Part shown: positions 25,354 through 34,210 of the stretch, one piece after another
How the letters are laid out: every line of letters begins with the position of its first letter
Position numbering within the stretch: position 1 is the first letter of the stretch
Assembly (NCBI GenBank): GCA_040222185.1
Contig: JAVKDP010000006.1
Coordinates: 1-62,002, forward strand
Source of the DNA: JAVKDP01 sp040222185
Lineage (GTDB): Bacteria > Bacteroidota > Rhodothermia > Balneolales > Balneolaceae
DNA: 62,002 nucleotides
Reading direction: 5' to 3'
Position numbers and translations under genes: made by a program
Notes under the pieces: model-generated
The model's input: the letters and a program-made list of their open reading frames with translations, nothing else
Databases searched by the model: none
What the model was told of the DNA's origin: nothing

Positions 25354-27645
25354 ATGATGAATAAAATCAAATTTTTAAAAATTTTATTGATTCTTTCCTT
25401 AGTATCAATCCCATTTAAGACTAAGAGCCAGGTTATTTCTGATTCACGAAGTATTTCACTAATGGATTATTGGCATCAAAATACCGGCGGATATTTAGCA
25501 GACATACTTGTAAATAAAGATATAGTATATATTGCAATTGGAAATAATCTATTTGCTTATGATTTTTCAGATATTGATTCTACAAAGCTCTTATCAAATT
25601 TTTTTGTATCAAGTAACATTAGTGGATTAGCAAATATTGGTGATACCTTATTCATCGCTTCAGCAGGTTTTTCAGTTGTCTCATTCAAGAACCCGCGAAG
25701 TCCTGAGTTAATCGGATACATTAATAATGGGGGAGGGAAAGCTATTACCATCATCGATTCTTTAGCGTTTACTGATGGATATAGTGTAGATATAATAGAT
25801 ATATCGGAAAGTACACCAAGAAAAATTCAGGAGTTCAGAGAGGATATAAAAGTAAGATCCGAATACTCGACAGAGCAATTTGAAGATTACTTATTGATTT
25901 TCGATGTAAATGGCAGTCGAATTATGGATTTTACCAATCCAAATTTGCCAGTCGTTAAAGGTGAGTTTTTAATAGATGATACTTCTATTGCATCAAAAGG
26001 GTCAGTAAATGGCAAATATGCTTATTTGTCAATTGAGTCAGGCCAATATGATACTAAGTCACTCATTGGATTTAGTGCGTGGGATTTAGCGAATCCAGAG
26101 AAGCCAACCATGCTTTCTTTTTTGGATGACTCAAAAGACAGCTTATCCTATAGAACGTATACTACAACGAATAAAGGATCTATATTTATAATAGGTGAGG
26201 GCGAAGTGTATGAACACTATGGAAGAATACGATTGTTCGATTTTTCTAATCCTCAAGAGCCAAAAGAACTGGGCTCAATAGATTTGCCCCTTATTATTTC
26301 TGATGTTGAAGTATATAAGGATTATTTGATCGCTGAAGGGGGAGTTAATCTTCATGTGATAGATATTTCAAATCCAGTTAACCCAAAACTACTGTATACA
26401 GTTGATACCTCATTCAAGAATACGAATGTCAAATATTCAGTTGTGGAGGATGATATTGCAGTACTAGCTCTTGGTAGTGCAGGGGTTCAAATTCTCGATG
26501 TTGCTGATAAGAAAAATATTTCTGAGCTAAGTAAAATCCAGGTAGAAAACTCGACAGGAGCAATAGATGTACAAAATAATGTTTTGGCTATTAATGATGG
26601 AGCAGATGTTAAAATAATTGATATTAGCGACTTGAAGAGCCCTAAGTTAAACTCTGTTATAATTAATGAAGATCGTTCTGAAAAGATAAATCAGGTTATG
26701 ATGCAAGATAATCTATTATTTATTTGTTCAGGTAGTCTACAAGTTCTGGATATTTCGAATTTGGAAAAACCAATATTGAAAGACTCCTTTGAAATTAAGA
26801 CTGAAGACCATCTTGAAGGGCAATGCAAAGAACTATTAAAAAAAGAAGATGCGTATTACTTACTAACTTATGAATATGTTTATGAAGATAGTTATGTAAG
26901 AATTAAAGTCTTAACTGTTAATGAATCCTTTAATTTAAAAAAAGAATTCTCCTTCAGGGATTTTGATCGTCATTCAAACCTAGTGTTGTCAGAATCAAAT
27001 CTGTATTTAATGGAGAATAGTAATCGCCCAAGAATTTATGAGTTTGATGTTTCAACTCCTCAAAATCCAGTCGAATTATCGGGTACACCTTTGAGGTATG
27101 AACAAGATGGTTTTGATTTTGGGGTTAAAGATTTTGCATCAGAAAAGTCCCATATTTTTATCGCTAATGGATATAATTCATATTACAACAAAGGGATTCA
27201 TGTGTTTGATAGTGACTTTAACTATTTAGACGCTTTTTATTCTTTAGCAGGTTATAATGATATTGAATCAATAAATATAGTAGATGAGTATCTGTATGCA
27301 TCATGGGGTCAGACTGGATTTTATATTCTAGATATATCTGCTTTAGTTACATCCAATGAAACTGAAGGTTACTCGGCTACAGCAGGTTTTCGGTTACGAC
27401 AGAACTATCCAAACCCTTTTAATCCAAATACTCAAATCAGTTTTCATCTGCCAAAATTTGCTCACGCAAATCTTACAGTTTACAATGTATTAGGTAGGAA
27501 AGTAGCCACGATAGTAGATAGTCAACTAAACGCTGGAAACCATGTATTCGAATTTGATGGTACAAGATATGCAAGTGGAATATATTTTTATTCACTCCAA
27601 ACAGCAGAATTCACAACTACAAAGAAAATGCTTTTAATGAAATAA
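25354..27645 (+). CDS. Secreted LVIVD-repeat protein with C-terminal sorting domain
   Basis: A 763-residue exported protein. After a signal peptide (about 1-26) it consists of many roughly 40-50-residue repeats with the core VxIIDISDxxxPxL or LHVIDISNPVNPKLL, typical of LVIVD repeats that form a beta-propeller-like surface. The last 80 residues begin with NYPNPFNPNT and end GIYFYSLQT, a sorting domain like the one in the subtilisin. Function is unknown; adhesion or carbohydrate or protein binding at the surface is a guess. The gene is visibly more AT-rich than its neighbours. Two ATG codons stand side by side at 25354; the second would shorten the protein by one residue. Confidence 0.82.
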   Translation: MMNKIKFLKILLILSLVSIPFKTKSQVISDSRSISLMDYWHQNTGGYLADILVNKDIVYIAIGNNLFAYDFSDIDSTKLLSNFFVSSNISGLANIGDTLFIASAGFSVVSFKNPRSPELIGYINNGGGKAITIIDSLAFTDGYSVDIIDISESTPRKIQEFREDIKVRSEYSTEQFEDYLLIFDVNGSRIMDFTNPNLPVVKGEFLIDDTSIASKGSVNGKYAYLSIESGQYDTKSLIGFSAWDLANPEKPTMLSFLDDSKDSLSYRTYTTTNKGSIFIIGEGEVYEHYGRIRLFDFSNPQEPKELGSIDLPLIISDVEVYKDYLIAEGGVNLHVIDISNPVNPKLLYTVDTSFKNTNVKYSVVEDDIAVLALGSAGVQILDVADKKNISELSKIQVENSTGAIDVQNNVLAINDGADVKIIDISDLKSPKLNSVIINEDRSEKINQVMMQDNLLFICSGSLQVLDISNLEKPILKDSFEIKTEDHLEGQCKELLKKEDAYYLLTYEYVYEDSYVRIKVLTVNESFNLKKEFSFRDFDRHSNLVLSESNLYLMENSNRPRIYEFDVSTPQNPVELSGTPLRYEQDGFDFGVKDFASEKSHIFIANGYNSYYNKGIHVFDSDFNYLDAFYSLAGYNDIESINIVDEYLYASWGQTGFYILDISALVTSNETEGYSATAGFRLRQNYPNPFNPNTQISFHLPKFAHANLTVYNVLGRKVATIVDSQLNAGNHVFEFDGTRYASGIYFYSLQTAEFTTTKKMLLMK

Positions 27646-27651
27646 AAGCCT

Positions 27652-27672
27652 ATGCTGAATCTAGTTCAGCAT
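27652..27672. terminator. Hairpin between convergent genes
   Basis: ATGCTGAA at 27652-27659 pairs with TTCAGCAT at 27665-27672 over a 5-base loop. It starts 7 bases after the LVIVD gene stop and is followed by a short AATTTT; the opposite-strand methyltransferase gene ends at 27698. Probably a terminator for one or both. Confidence 0.5.
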
Positions 27673-27697
27673 GACAATTTTCGACAAAAAACTATTC

Positions 27698-28414
27698 TTA
27701 CTCCTTTTTTAGAACCAAAAAAATAAAGGCGGGATTTTTCTGAAGGTAATTAAAGGCATCACTATTCAAGTGTTTGTATTCTTCAGATGGCAAGGGTTCA
27801 TCAATCTTGAGAATTTTCAACTCCGAATCCAGGAAAGGTTTTAATACATCTGTAAGCGATCGGGTGAAATAGCTAACAGGAAATCTATTTCCCCTATTTC
27901 CCCAGGTATCATGAATCAGATACTTGTCGAAATAGCTTTCTTTTTCATGAACCAATACATCTCCAAAAGGATGGTGAGTTGAGATATAGACCTTTCCGCT
28001 AGGTTTTAAGACCCTGTGGAAGTCTTTTACCAATTGATCCCAATTCTCAAGATAATGTATAACAAGTGAGCAGATAATGTAGTCCTGGGAATTGTCTTCT
28101 ATAAAAGGGAGACCATCAGCCAAATCAGACTTGAATAAGTTTAAACTACCTGAGTCATCCTTCTCCTTAACATAATCCAACATTTCCTGGCTTGCATCTA
28201 CTGAAGAGACAGATGCCTGTTGTTTTAATGCATAAAAAGAGTAGAATCCTGTACCACAACCGATATCAAGCACTTTTTTATCCCTGAAATCATCAAACTC
28301 AGAAAGCATATAAGGTCTTTCATACATGTTGTTCCAGGAATTATTTTTATTGACATGGTCAATATACTTCGATGCTATCTTATCATAGTTTGTGATATCA
28401 GCTTTTGATGCCAT
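27698..28414 (-). CDS. Class I SAM-dependent methyltransferase
   Basis: A 238-residue Rossmann-fold methyltransferase. Motif I VLDIGCGTGFYSFYAL is at about residues 48-63, the acidic residue SVDAS follows, then DGLPFIEDNSQDYIICSLVIHYL and the HRVLKPSGKVYIS motif. This is the small-molecule or Methyltransf_11-type group; the substrate is unknown. I start at the ATG at 28414 because it leaves 4 bases after the upstream stop and gives the usual N-terminus (MASKADITNYDKIA); a longer form beginning at 28438 would run into the preceding gene. It follows the M28 peptidase gene on the same strand. Confidence 0.85.
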   Translation of the reverse strand: MASKADITNYDKIASKYIDHVNKNNSWNNMYERPYMLSEFDDFRDKKVLDIGCGTGFYSFYALKQQASVSSVDASQEMLDYVKEKDDSGSLNLFKSDLADGLPFIEDNSQDYIICSLVIHYLENWDQLVKDFHRVLKPSGKVYISTHHPFGDVLVHEKESYFDKYLIHDTWGNRGNRFPVSYFTRSLTDVLKPFLDSELKILKIDEPLPSEEYKHLNSDAFNYLQKNPAFIFLVLKKE

Positions 28415-28418
28415 AGAG

Positions 28419-29804
28419 CTATTCTTCTTTTGGTACATTCAAATCGAAGCTGCCCGCAGCCCCCGGGAAAACAACCGGGCTTTCAAATCCTGTTTTTGAA
28501 ACAGAAGCCACACCAAAATAGTAATTATCAATTACCACGTTTTCTAGTGTATGACTTAACACATCAGCAGGAACAAACACACTCTTTTCCCATTGGTTGG
28601 AATCCGTAAGTCGCCAGTAAATCTTGTAACCAGCCAATTGCGGATTCTGTTCGGCATCAAGGGCTTCCCAGCTCAAGGTTGTGCTTGGGCGAACTGCTCC
28701 GGCTATTCTTACACTGTTTGGTGGACTTGGAGCCCATGCCATTCCAGCCATGGTAACTGCATTAAGTCCCGTGAGTTTTGCAGCATATTCAAAATCCACG
28801 CCATCAATAGTGTCACCGTATTTGATACCATCTTCTTCACGTAAATCCTGATGTTGCATCACATAGTTTTCATTCGTTTCCATAATCCGAACAGCTGGAA
28901 TCCCAACCTCATTGAATGGACGATGGTGACCACCCCGGCCGAAACGATCTAACCTGTATATCATCATAATATCCAGGTTAGGAATATATTTATCAGCCAT
29001 TAAATCAACATAACGAGCGATATTACGAGAAGGAGAATCTACTTCACCTCCGGTAAAACGACGTATGCGTGCTTCTCTAGAAGTTTCCACATCACGGGTT
29101 CCTTCAGAAAATACACGAGCAGTAGTGTTGTTAATCACTCCATTTATTCCCTTCACATTCCCTATCATATCGTTATTGAGAACAGCTTTTACTTTCCAGC
29201 CTTTTTCAAGTGCGTACTTTGCAAGAATAGTACCACCAAAGAGCCCTTGTTCTTCACCTGAAAGTCCCACATACATAATAGAACCATGGAAAGAGTATTG
29301 AGTTAATATACGGGCAGATTCGAATACGCCAGCCATACCAGAGGCATTATCATTTGCACCAGGAGAATCTAAAGTAGCATTTAAAACATCTGAAACTCTT
29401 GAATCAATATCACCACTCATCATTACAAAGCGGTTTGGGTCGCTGGTTCCCCTTTGAATAGCTACAACATTCACCACATTGGTTGGTTCAGGAATTCTGT
29501 TGGCGGTAACATAGTCGCTCACGTAAAATACTTCCAGGCAGCCCCCACAATTTTCGGAAATACGTTCAAACTCATCTTTAATCCATCTTCTTGCAGCGCC
29601 AATACCTCTTGTTTGGGAAACAGTATCCGAAAGGGTATGTCGCGTTCCAAAATCCACAAGAGTCTGAATGTCTTTCTGGATATGTTCAGCCGAAGGGGCT
29701 ACACCAATAACATGAAGTTCTTCAGGGGTAGTCTGCGAAAAACCACTTATAACAATAAAAAAAGAAACGAAAAGACTTAGAATAAGGGAACGCTTTGAAA
29801 ACAT
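28419..29804 (-). CDS. Exported M28-family zinc metallopeptidase with C-terminal Fn3 domain
   Basis: A 461-residue exported peptidase. Signal peptide about 1-23; M28 peptidase domain about 95-345; fibronectin type-3 domain about 360-450. M28 zinc-site residues seen are bridging Asp152 (PGANDNASG), catalytic Glu184 and Glu185 (SGEEQG), Asp212 (NNDMIGN) and a late His (MQHQDL). The usual first ligand His of the GHxD motif is replaced: the sequence reads SGDIDS, with Asp132 at that place. It may still bind zinc with Asp, or activity may be altered. Probable role: an extracytoplasmic aminopeptidase or carboxypeptidase in protein scavenging. A small membrane protein gene lies 5 bases upstream. Confidence 0.85.
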   Translation of the reverse strand: MFSKRSLILSLFVSFFIVISGFSQTTPEELHVIGVAPSAEHIQKDIQTLVDFGTRHTLSDTVSQTRGIGAARRWIKDEFERISENCGGCLEVFYVSDYVTANRIPEPTNVVNVVAIQRGTSDPNRFVMMSGDIDSRVSDVLNATLDSPGANDNASGMAGVFESARILTQYSFHGSIMYVGLSGEEQGLFGGTILAKYALEKGWKVKAVLNNDMIGNVKGINGVINNTTARVFSEGTRDVETSREARIRRFTGGEVDSPSRNIARYVDLMADKYIPNLDIMMIYRLDRFGRGGHHRPFNEVGIPAVRIMETNENYVMQHQDLREEDGIKYGDTIDGVDFEYAAKLTGLNAVTMAGMAWAPSPPNSVRIAGAVRPSTTLSWEALDAEQNPQLAGYKIYWRLTDSNQWEKSVFVPADVLSHTLENVVIDNYYFGVASVSKTGFESPVVFPGAAGSFDLNVPKEE

Positions 29805-29809
29805 AATGG

Positions 29810-30259
29810 TTAGTTTTGTTTTTGGTTATCAGAGTTTTGTTCGAACTGATTTAGATATTCTGCGAGTTGCTGTTGAAACCTGACCTGCGATTTAAGTCCC
29901 GCTTTATGTCCAAAGTAAGCACCGAGCCCACAAGCAAAGATTGTTATTCCGGCGAACATGATTTGTTGAGCCCGGTCTAAGCCTGATTGATAGATAAATA
30001 TCCAAATGGCAGGGAAAACACTTACAAGGAATGCAAAAAAATATGGTATCTGAGTTGGGCCGTCTAATCGTCTCATAAATCGTCTGCTGGATACAAAAAC
30101 GATATTCATGTACACCAATCCATATCCTATCAAAAAGGCAGTACCGCCAAATCCGGGGTCAGCCATCTTGAAGAATAGCTCAGAGGTAAATAAAGTAAAG
30201 GCAACCGAAACTATGAGTATTCCGGTAGTATAGAATGCAAAACGAGGGAGATTGTCCAA
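29810..30259 (-). CDS. Small four-helix membrane protein, unknown function
   Basis: A 149-residue protein with four hydrophobic segments (about 8-28, 39-57, 70-90 and 98-118) and a hydrophilic, Gln-rich C-terminus (about 122-149) that looks helical. Basic residues between helices 2 and 3 (SSRRFMRRLDG) suggest a cytoplasmic loop. No family is recognised. Its stop lies 5 bases before the M28 peptidase start, so the two are probably co-transcribed. Confidence 0.6.
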   Translation of the reverse strand: MDNLPRFAFYTTGILIVSVAFTLFTSELFFKMADPGFGGTAFLIGYGLVYMNIVFVSSRRFMRRLDGPTQIPYFFAFLVSVFPAIWIFIYQSGLDRAQQIMFAGITIFACGLGAYFGHKAGLKSQVRFQQQLAEYLNQFEQNSDNQKQN

Positions 30260-30349
30260 AAAAGAGCAGGTTAGTTAGTAGTTCGGGGATTAATCGTGGT
30301 CAAATTACAAATTACACATCTCAAAATCCCGAACTTAAGATATTGTTGC

Positions 30350-31672
30350 TTAATCGTTTCTAAGCCAGTCCTGAGGATTCAAATCCGTGTTATTCTTTCT
30401 AACCATAAAGAAGAGAGTTTCACCTAACTCAGACGATTCCGTTCCTGACAACCCGAGAACGGTACCTGCTCTAAGAATCGAGGAGTTTTGGACGTTTATC
30501 TGGCTCAGGTTCCCATAAACCGTGAAGTAAGAACCGTGTTTAACAAATACCACGTTACCAAAACCGGGAGTAGGCTGGATAGCGAATACATAGCCGTCTG
30601 CTACCACCCGAACCTCAGAGCCCGGATCAGATACAATATTTATACCCGGATGTTCGGTACGGGTACCATATAATGGATTACGGGTAATCCCGAACTTTTT
30701 AGATACCGTTGTACTATTCACAGGCCAGGGAAGTCTCCCTTTTGAAACGGCAAAGTTTTGTTCATAAGCCAATAATGTCTCATCAGAAACAAAAGTAGTA
30801 GTAGTAGGCGTAGAATATTTAGCAACTTCTTCCGCACGTCGGGAGGCATCGGCAATATTCCGGGCTTCTGCAAGTCGTGCAAGCCGTTCATTTTCGGCAT
30901 TTCTGATTCGATCTTCCTCTGCAATTAAAGCAGAAAAACTGGATTCAAGGTTTTCCTTTTGCTGCCTTACTTTTCTGAGCTCAGTAAGCAGGTTTGAACT
31001 CTCAGCTTTTATCTTTTCTACATTCTGCCGCTGAATAACTTGCTGATCATTCAATTTTACCCGTTCATCCCGGATTTCATCTAATACCAATTCATTTTTA
31101 AAAAGGCTCTGCTGCAAATCTTCTTTAACACCTTCCAGTTCAGCAGTTCGAATCCGTATCTGTTCAGCTTGTTTACCCTTTTGTTCGTCCAGTTTCTGTA
31201 GGTAATAAGACCGAACAATCATCTGGTTAATCGACTCTGAAGTTACCAGTAATTCAAGGTTACTTGTTCTGCCATTTTTATAGGTGTAAAGAATGATTTC
31301 TTTATAGTTATCAATCAGGTGCTTTAACTCTCTTTCTCTTAAATCAATCTCTGCTTCATTCAGTCTAATCTCGTCCTGGATATGTTGCTGTTCTTCTTCC
31401 AGGGTTCCAAGCTTATTATCTTGCAATGAGATAAGGCGGTTTACATCTTCATACTGCTTATAGAGCTTATCGTATTGATTTTCAGCCTGGTTTATCCTGC
31501 TTTGGTAGGTTTTTATCCGAGCATCAAGAACATTAATCTCTGCACGGGTATTTGTTTGCTCATCCAGGATTTTTTTCCGCTTTTCTTCATAGGTCTGCCC
31601 GTAAGAGGTCGTAGAAAAGAGACTTCCAATAAAAAGAGGCATCAAGAAATAAGTAAAAAGCTTGTTTTTCAT
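30350..31672 (-). CDS. EnvC-like murein hydrolase activator (degenerate LytM/M23)
   Basis: A 440-residue periplasmic protein. A signal peptide (about 1-25) is followed by a long coiled coil (about 28-270) and a C-terminal LytM/M23 domain (about 330-438). The zinc ligands of active M23 peptidases are missing: the first motif reads HPGIN instead of HxxxD, the HLH motif is replaced by TLF, and the other His is Asn (YGNLS). The fold is thus predicted to be catalytically dead, as in EnvC, which activates cell-wall amidases at the division site. It is the last gene of an operon and overlaps the DUF4292 lipoprotein gene by 4 bases. Confidence 0.88.
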   Translation of the reverse strand: MKNKLFTYFLMPLFIGSLFSTTSYGQTYEEKRKKILDEQTNTRAEINVLDARIKTYQSRINQAENQYDKLYKQYEDVNRLISLQDNKLGTLEEEQQHIQDEIRLNEAEIDLRERELKHLIDNYKEIILYTYKNGRTSNLELLVTSESINQMIVRSYYLQKLDEQKGKQAEQIRIRTAELEGVKEDLQQSLFKNELVLDEIRDERVKLNDQQVIQRQNVEKIKAESSNLLTELRKVRQQKENLESSFSALIAEEDRIRNAENERLARLAEARNIADASRRAEEVAKYSTPTTTTFVSDETLLAYEQNFAVSKGRLPWPVNSTTVSKKFGITRNPLYGTRTEHPGINIVSDPGSEVRVVADGYVFAIQPTPGFGNVVFVKHGSYFTVYGNLSQINVQNSSILRAGTVLGLSGTESSELGETLFFMVRKNNTDLNPQDWLRND

Positions 31673-32427
31673 ATCCTGCGAATCGGAATATCGGTTGGGA
31701 TTTTCAGGCTTAGATTCAGTTTTTCAGGATTAAGTTCCAGCGAACGAACCTGGAAAATAATCTTGGAATCGCCATCAGCGCTAAATATGGTGATTTTTCT
31801 TGGCAAAATGTAGTTTTCAATCTCACCATAGCTTTCATAGATAATTGACGAATATGGTAATCCAGAGTCGGGCAGTTGGGTAACACTTTCAACAAGACCA
31901 CTTTTTTTATTAATCAAAGCAGATCCTTTATTCTTGAACCGTAGGTAGTAATCGGTACTTGATTGCATTACCTGGTCAACCTCGTCAACCGAAATTTTAT
32001 AGTTGAGCAGATCAAGAAGATTCACTGAAGCAAGTTCATTCAAGCTGGTCATTCGTCCGTCCAGAATAGAAATCTTTTGAGCCACCTTATCGATCTTATT
32101 GTAGATAAGGATTGAATCTTCATCAACAAGCATTAAACCGCCCTCAATTCCAATACGGTTTTTAATTTTCAAAAGGCTAAGAAAAGAATCGGTTTCAAAC
32201 TCAATAGTAACCCGATCGCTGTTTCCCGGTTCGCTAACTATGGTTCTTCCTTTTCCCTTGGCTGAAGTCAAAGTCTCTGAGTAGTTGGGGATTTTAGAAA
32301 CTACTTCTTCAATGCTTTCCGTAGTGGGCATAAAGTCAGAATCAACCAACTTCTTAGATGAAGAACAGGAGGCCAGAATCAGAACTCCGGAGAGAGCTAG
32401 AATTGATGAAACAGAATTAAAACGCAT
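31669..32427 (-). CDS. DUF4292 lipoprotein
   Basis: A 252-residue lipoprotein with lipobox LASC (Cys21) and a mature part of alternating beta strands, resembling the LolA/LolB-like fold expected for DUF4292. Family members occur in Bacteroidota next to EnvC-like and TPR genes, as here. The biochemical role is unknown; a part in outer-membrane lipid or lipoprotein handling is a guess from the fold. It overlaps the EnvC-like gene by 4 bases and starts 4 bases after the TPR gene, so the three are one transcription and translation unit. Confidence 0.78.
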   Translation of the reverse strand: MRFNSVSSILALSGVLILASCSSSKKLVDSDFMPTTESIEEVVSKIPNYSETLTSAKGKGRTIVSEPGNSDRVTIEFETDSFLSLLKIKNRIGIEGGLMLVDEDSILIYNKIDKVAQKISILDGRMTSLNELASVNLLDLLNYKISVDEVDQVMQSSTDYYLRFKNKGSALINKKSGLVESVTQLPDSGLPYSSIIYESYGEIENYILPRKITIFSADGDSKIIFQVRSLELNPEKLNLSLKIPTDIPIRRI

Positions 32428-32431
32428 TCGC

Positions 32432-34111
32432 TTAAATTTTTTCTTGTAGATGAGTTCTTGTAGTGTCTTTCTCTAGTGCTTGTTTCCACCATTTTTTTGC
32501 TTCATCCATATTGCCAAGCTTTTCATACACATCGCCCAGGTGTTCAAGTACTTCTGCGCTTGCTGAGCCGGTATCAATGGAGGCTTTTATAAATCGACGC
32601 GCTCTGTCATAGTCTCCAAGTTTAAAATACACCCAGCCAACCGTGTCAAGGTAAGCTGCATTTTCTGAATCCAGGTCAATAGCTTTAAGTGCCAGTTCTT
32701 TTGCACGTTCAAGTTCCACTTCTCTAACAGAAAGGTTGTAAGAGTAGTTATTCATTGCATTATGGTTCTCACTATCATAGCGGAGTGCGAGTTCATACGC
32801 CCGGTCAGACTCTTCATAATTCTCGAGTCTCGAATTTGCATCCCCTAATGCGCCATAAATTACCGATTTAAAAGGGCGGCGGGCCGGTGCTCGTGATGCC
32901 CTGGTTAGCCATTCAACAGCTTCAGAGTTATCGCCTTTAAGAAGATATGCTGTTCCGGTAAAGAATTGGATAAAAGCGTCTTCAGGTGCATTATCATCAG
33001 CTTCTAAACCAACTTCTATAGCTTCATCTAAACGGTTTTCACCAAGCAATAACTGCAGGCGCTGGCGCCACGCGATATCATCCTCAGGAAGCAGAGTATT
33101 TGCCTGGGATAGCTTTTCAAGTGCTTTTTCAACATCGCCTGTAAGTGTAAAGAATTGACCTGCCAGGGTGAAAGCGGGACCGTAGTTTGGTGCACTTTCG
33201 GTGTAAAGATCCAGGATTCTGCTGGTTTCTATTTTGAGTTTAATGCTTTGAGGTTCTTCCTGTTGGCGGGCATACATGTACTGAGCGATCATCAATTTTT
33301 GCTCAGCTTCTATAATAGGATCAGAAACGAAATTACCCAGGAGCGTACCGGCGCTATCCCATTTTTGCTCATCAATATAAATTCCAGCTAAGTTAATCAG
33401 TGATTCAGGATCTCTGCTGTTCCGGTATAATGCATCATTTAATACATTTTTAGCCATTCCGTTTTCCCCGGTTTTGGAATAGTATTCACCCAATAAGTTT
33501 AACGTAGTGAGATTATCAGGTTCTATAGCCCGAAGAGCTTCCAATTGCACTAAAGCTGAATCAGATGACCCGATGGCTTCAAAATTCTGGAATTTTCGGA
33601 GAAGCACTACTTGTGTAGGCCCCGTAAGTTGGAGAAGCCTGTTCAGTGTATTGTTTGAACTTAGAAATTCTCCATACTGCTTCTGGGTATCCGCGAGCAT
33701 AAATAATGCATCGTAGTCATTGGGATAATATTCCAGTAAAGTATTTAATTCATCAAGTGTTGCCTGGTTTTGGCCTGCGCTCCTGTAAATTTCAGCCAAT
33801 TTAAAGCGATACCATTTACTTTGGGGCTCTATCCGTACTGCTTCTTTACCATAGAGTGCCGCATTAGGTAAATCATCCTGCATGAAATACACATCAGCTA
33901 ACGCAAATGCCACTCCAGCGTTTTCTTTTTCCAGTTCGTAAGCCTGGAGAAAAAGTGTTGTAGCACGGTCATACTCCTCATTTACAAAAGCTTCCATGCC
34001 TTGTATGTACACAGTTTTGCTTTCTCTCTCTTCCATCGTCTGAACTTGCCCAAATAAAATGGCGGGGAGAAACAGGCTAAAACCAACTGCTATGTAGAGA
34101 TTTTTTTTCAT
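32432..34111 (-). CDS. Exported tetratricopeptide-repeat protein
   Basis: I use the ATG at 34111, which begins directly with a signal peptide (MKKNLYIAVGF...ILFGQ); an in-frame start 18 bases upstream only adds MPLVNS. The mature protein of about 540 residues is almost wholly TPR units of 34 residues, e.g. AGVAFALADVYFMQDDLPNAALYGKEAV and AAYLDTVGWVYFKLGDYDRARRFIKASI, roughly a dozen. It should be a periplasmic scaffold for protein complexes. It is the first gene of the operon with the DUF4292 lipoprotein and the EnvC-like activator, pointing to cell-envelope assembly or division. Confidence 0.85.
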   Translation of the reverse strand: MKKNLYIAVGFSLFLPAILFGQVQTMEERESKTVYIQGMEAFVNEEYDRATTLFLQAYELEKENAGVAFALADVYFMQDDLPNAALYGKEAVRIEPQSKWYRFKLAEIYRSAGQNQATLDELNTLLEYYPNDYDALFMLADTQKQYGEFLSSNNTLNRLLQLTGPTQVVLLRKFQNFEAIGSSDSALVQLEALRAIEPDNLTTLNLLGEYYSKTGENGMAKNVLNDALYRNSRDPESLINLAGIYIDEQKWDSAGTLLGNFVSDPIIEAEQKLMIAQYMYARQQEEPQSIKLKIETSRILDLYTESAPNYGPAFTLAGQFFTLTGDVEKALEKLSQANTLLPEDDIAWRQRLQLLLGENRLDEAIEVGLEADDNAPEDAFIQFFTGTAYLLKGDNSEAVEWLTRASRAPARRPFKSVIYGALGDANSRLENYEESDRAYELALRYDSENHNAMNNYSYNLSVREVELERAKELALKAIDLDSENAAYLDTVGWVYFKLGDYDRARRFIKASIDTGSASAEVLEHLGDVYEKLGNMDEAKKWWKQALEKDTTRTHLQEKI

Positions 34112-34210
34112 TGAATTCACTAACGGCAATTATAGCTATAAAGTGCCGTAGTTGCTTGGGTAAAGTCGTTTCAATATGAAAAATGGAAAGCGTAAAACCG
34201 GGTTCCAGGG

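Noticed and set aside
30281..30334. Inverted repeat GTTCGGGGATT / AATCCCGAAC between two minus-strand genes
   Set aside because: The arms differ by one base and are separated by over 30 bases, with no T-tract; likely chance or a weak structure.
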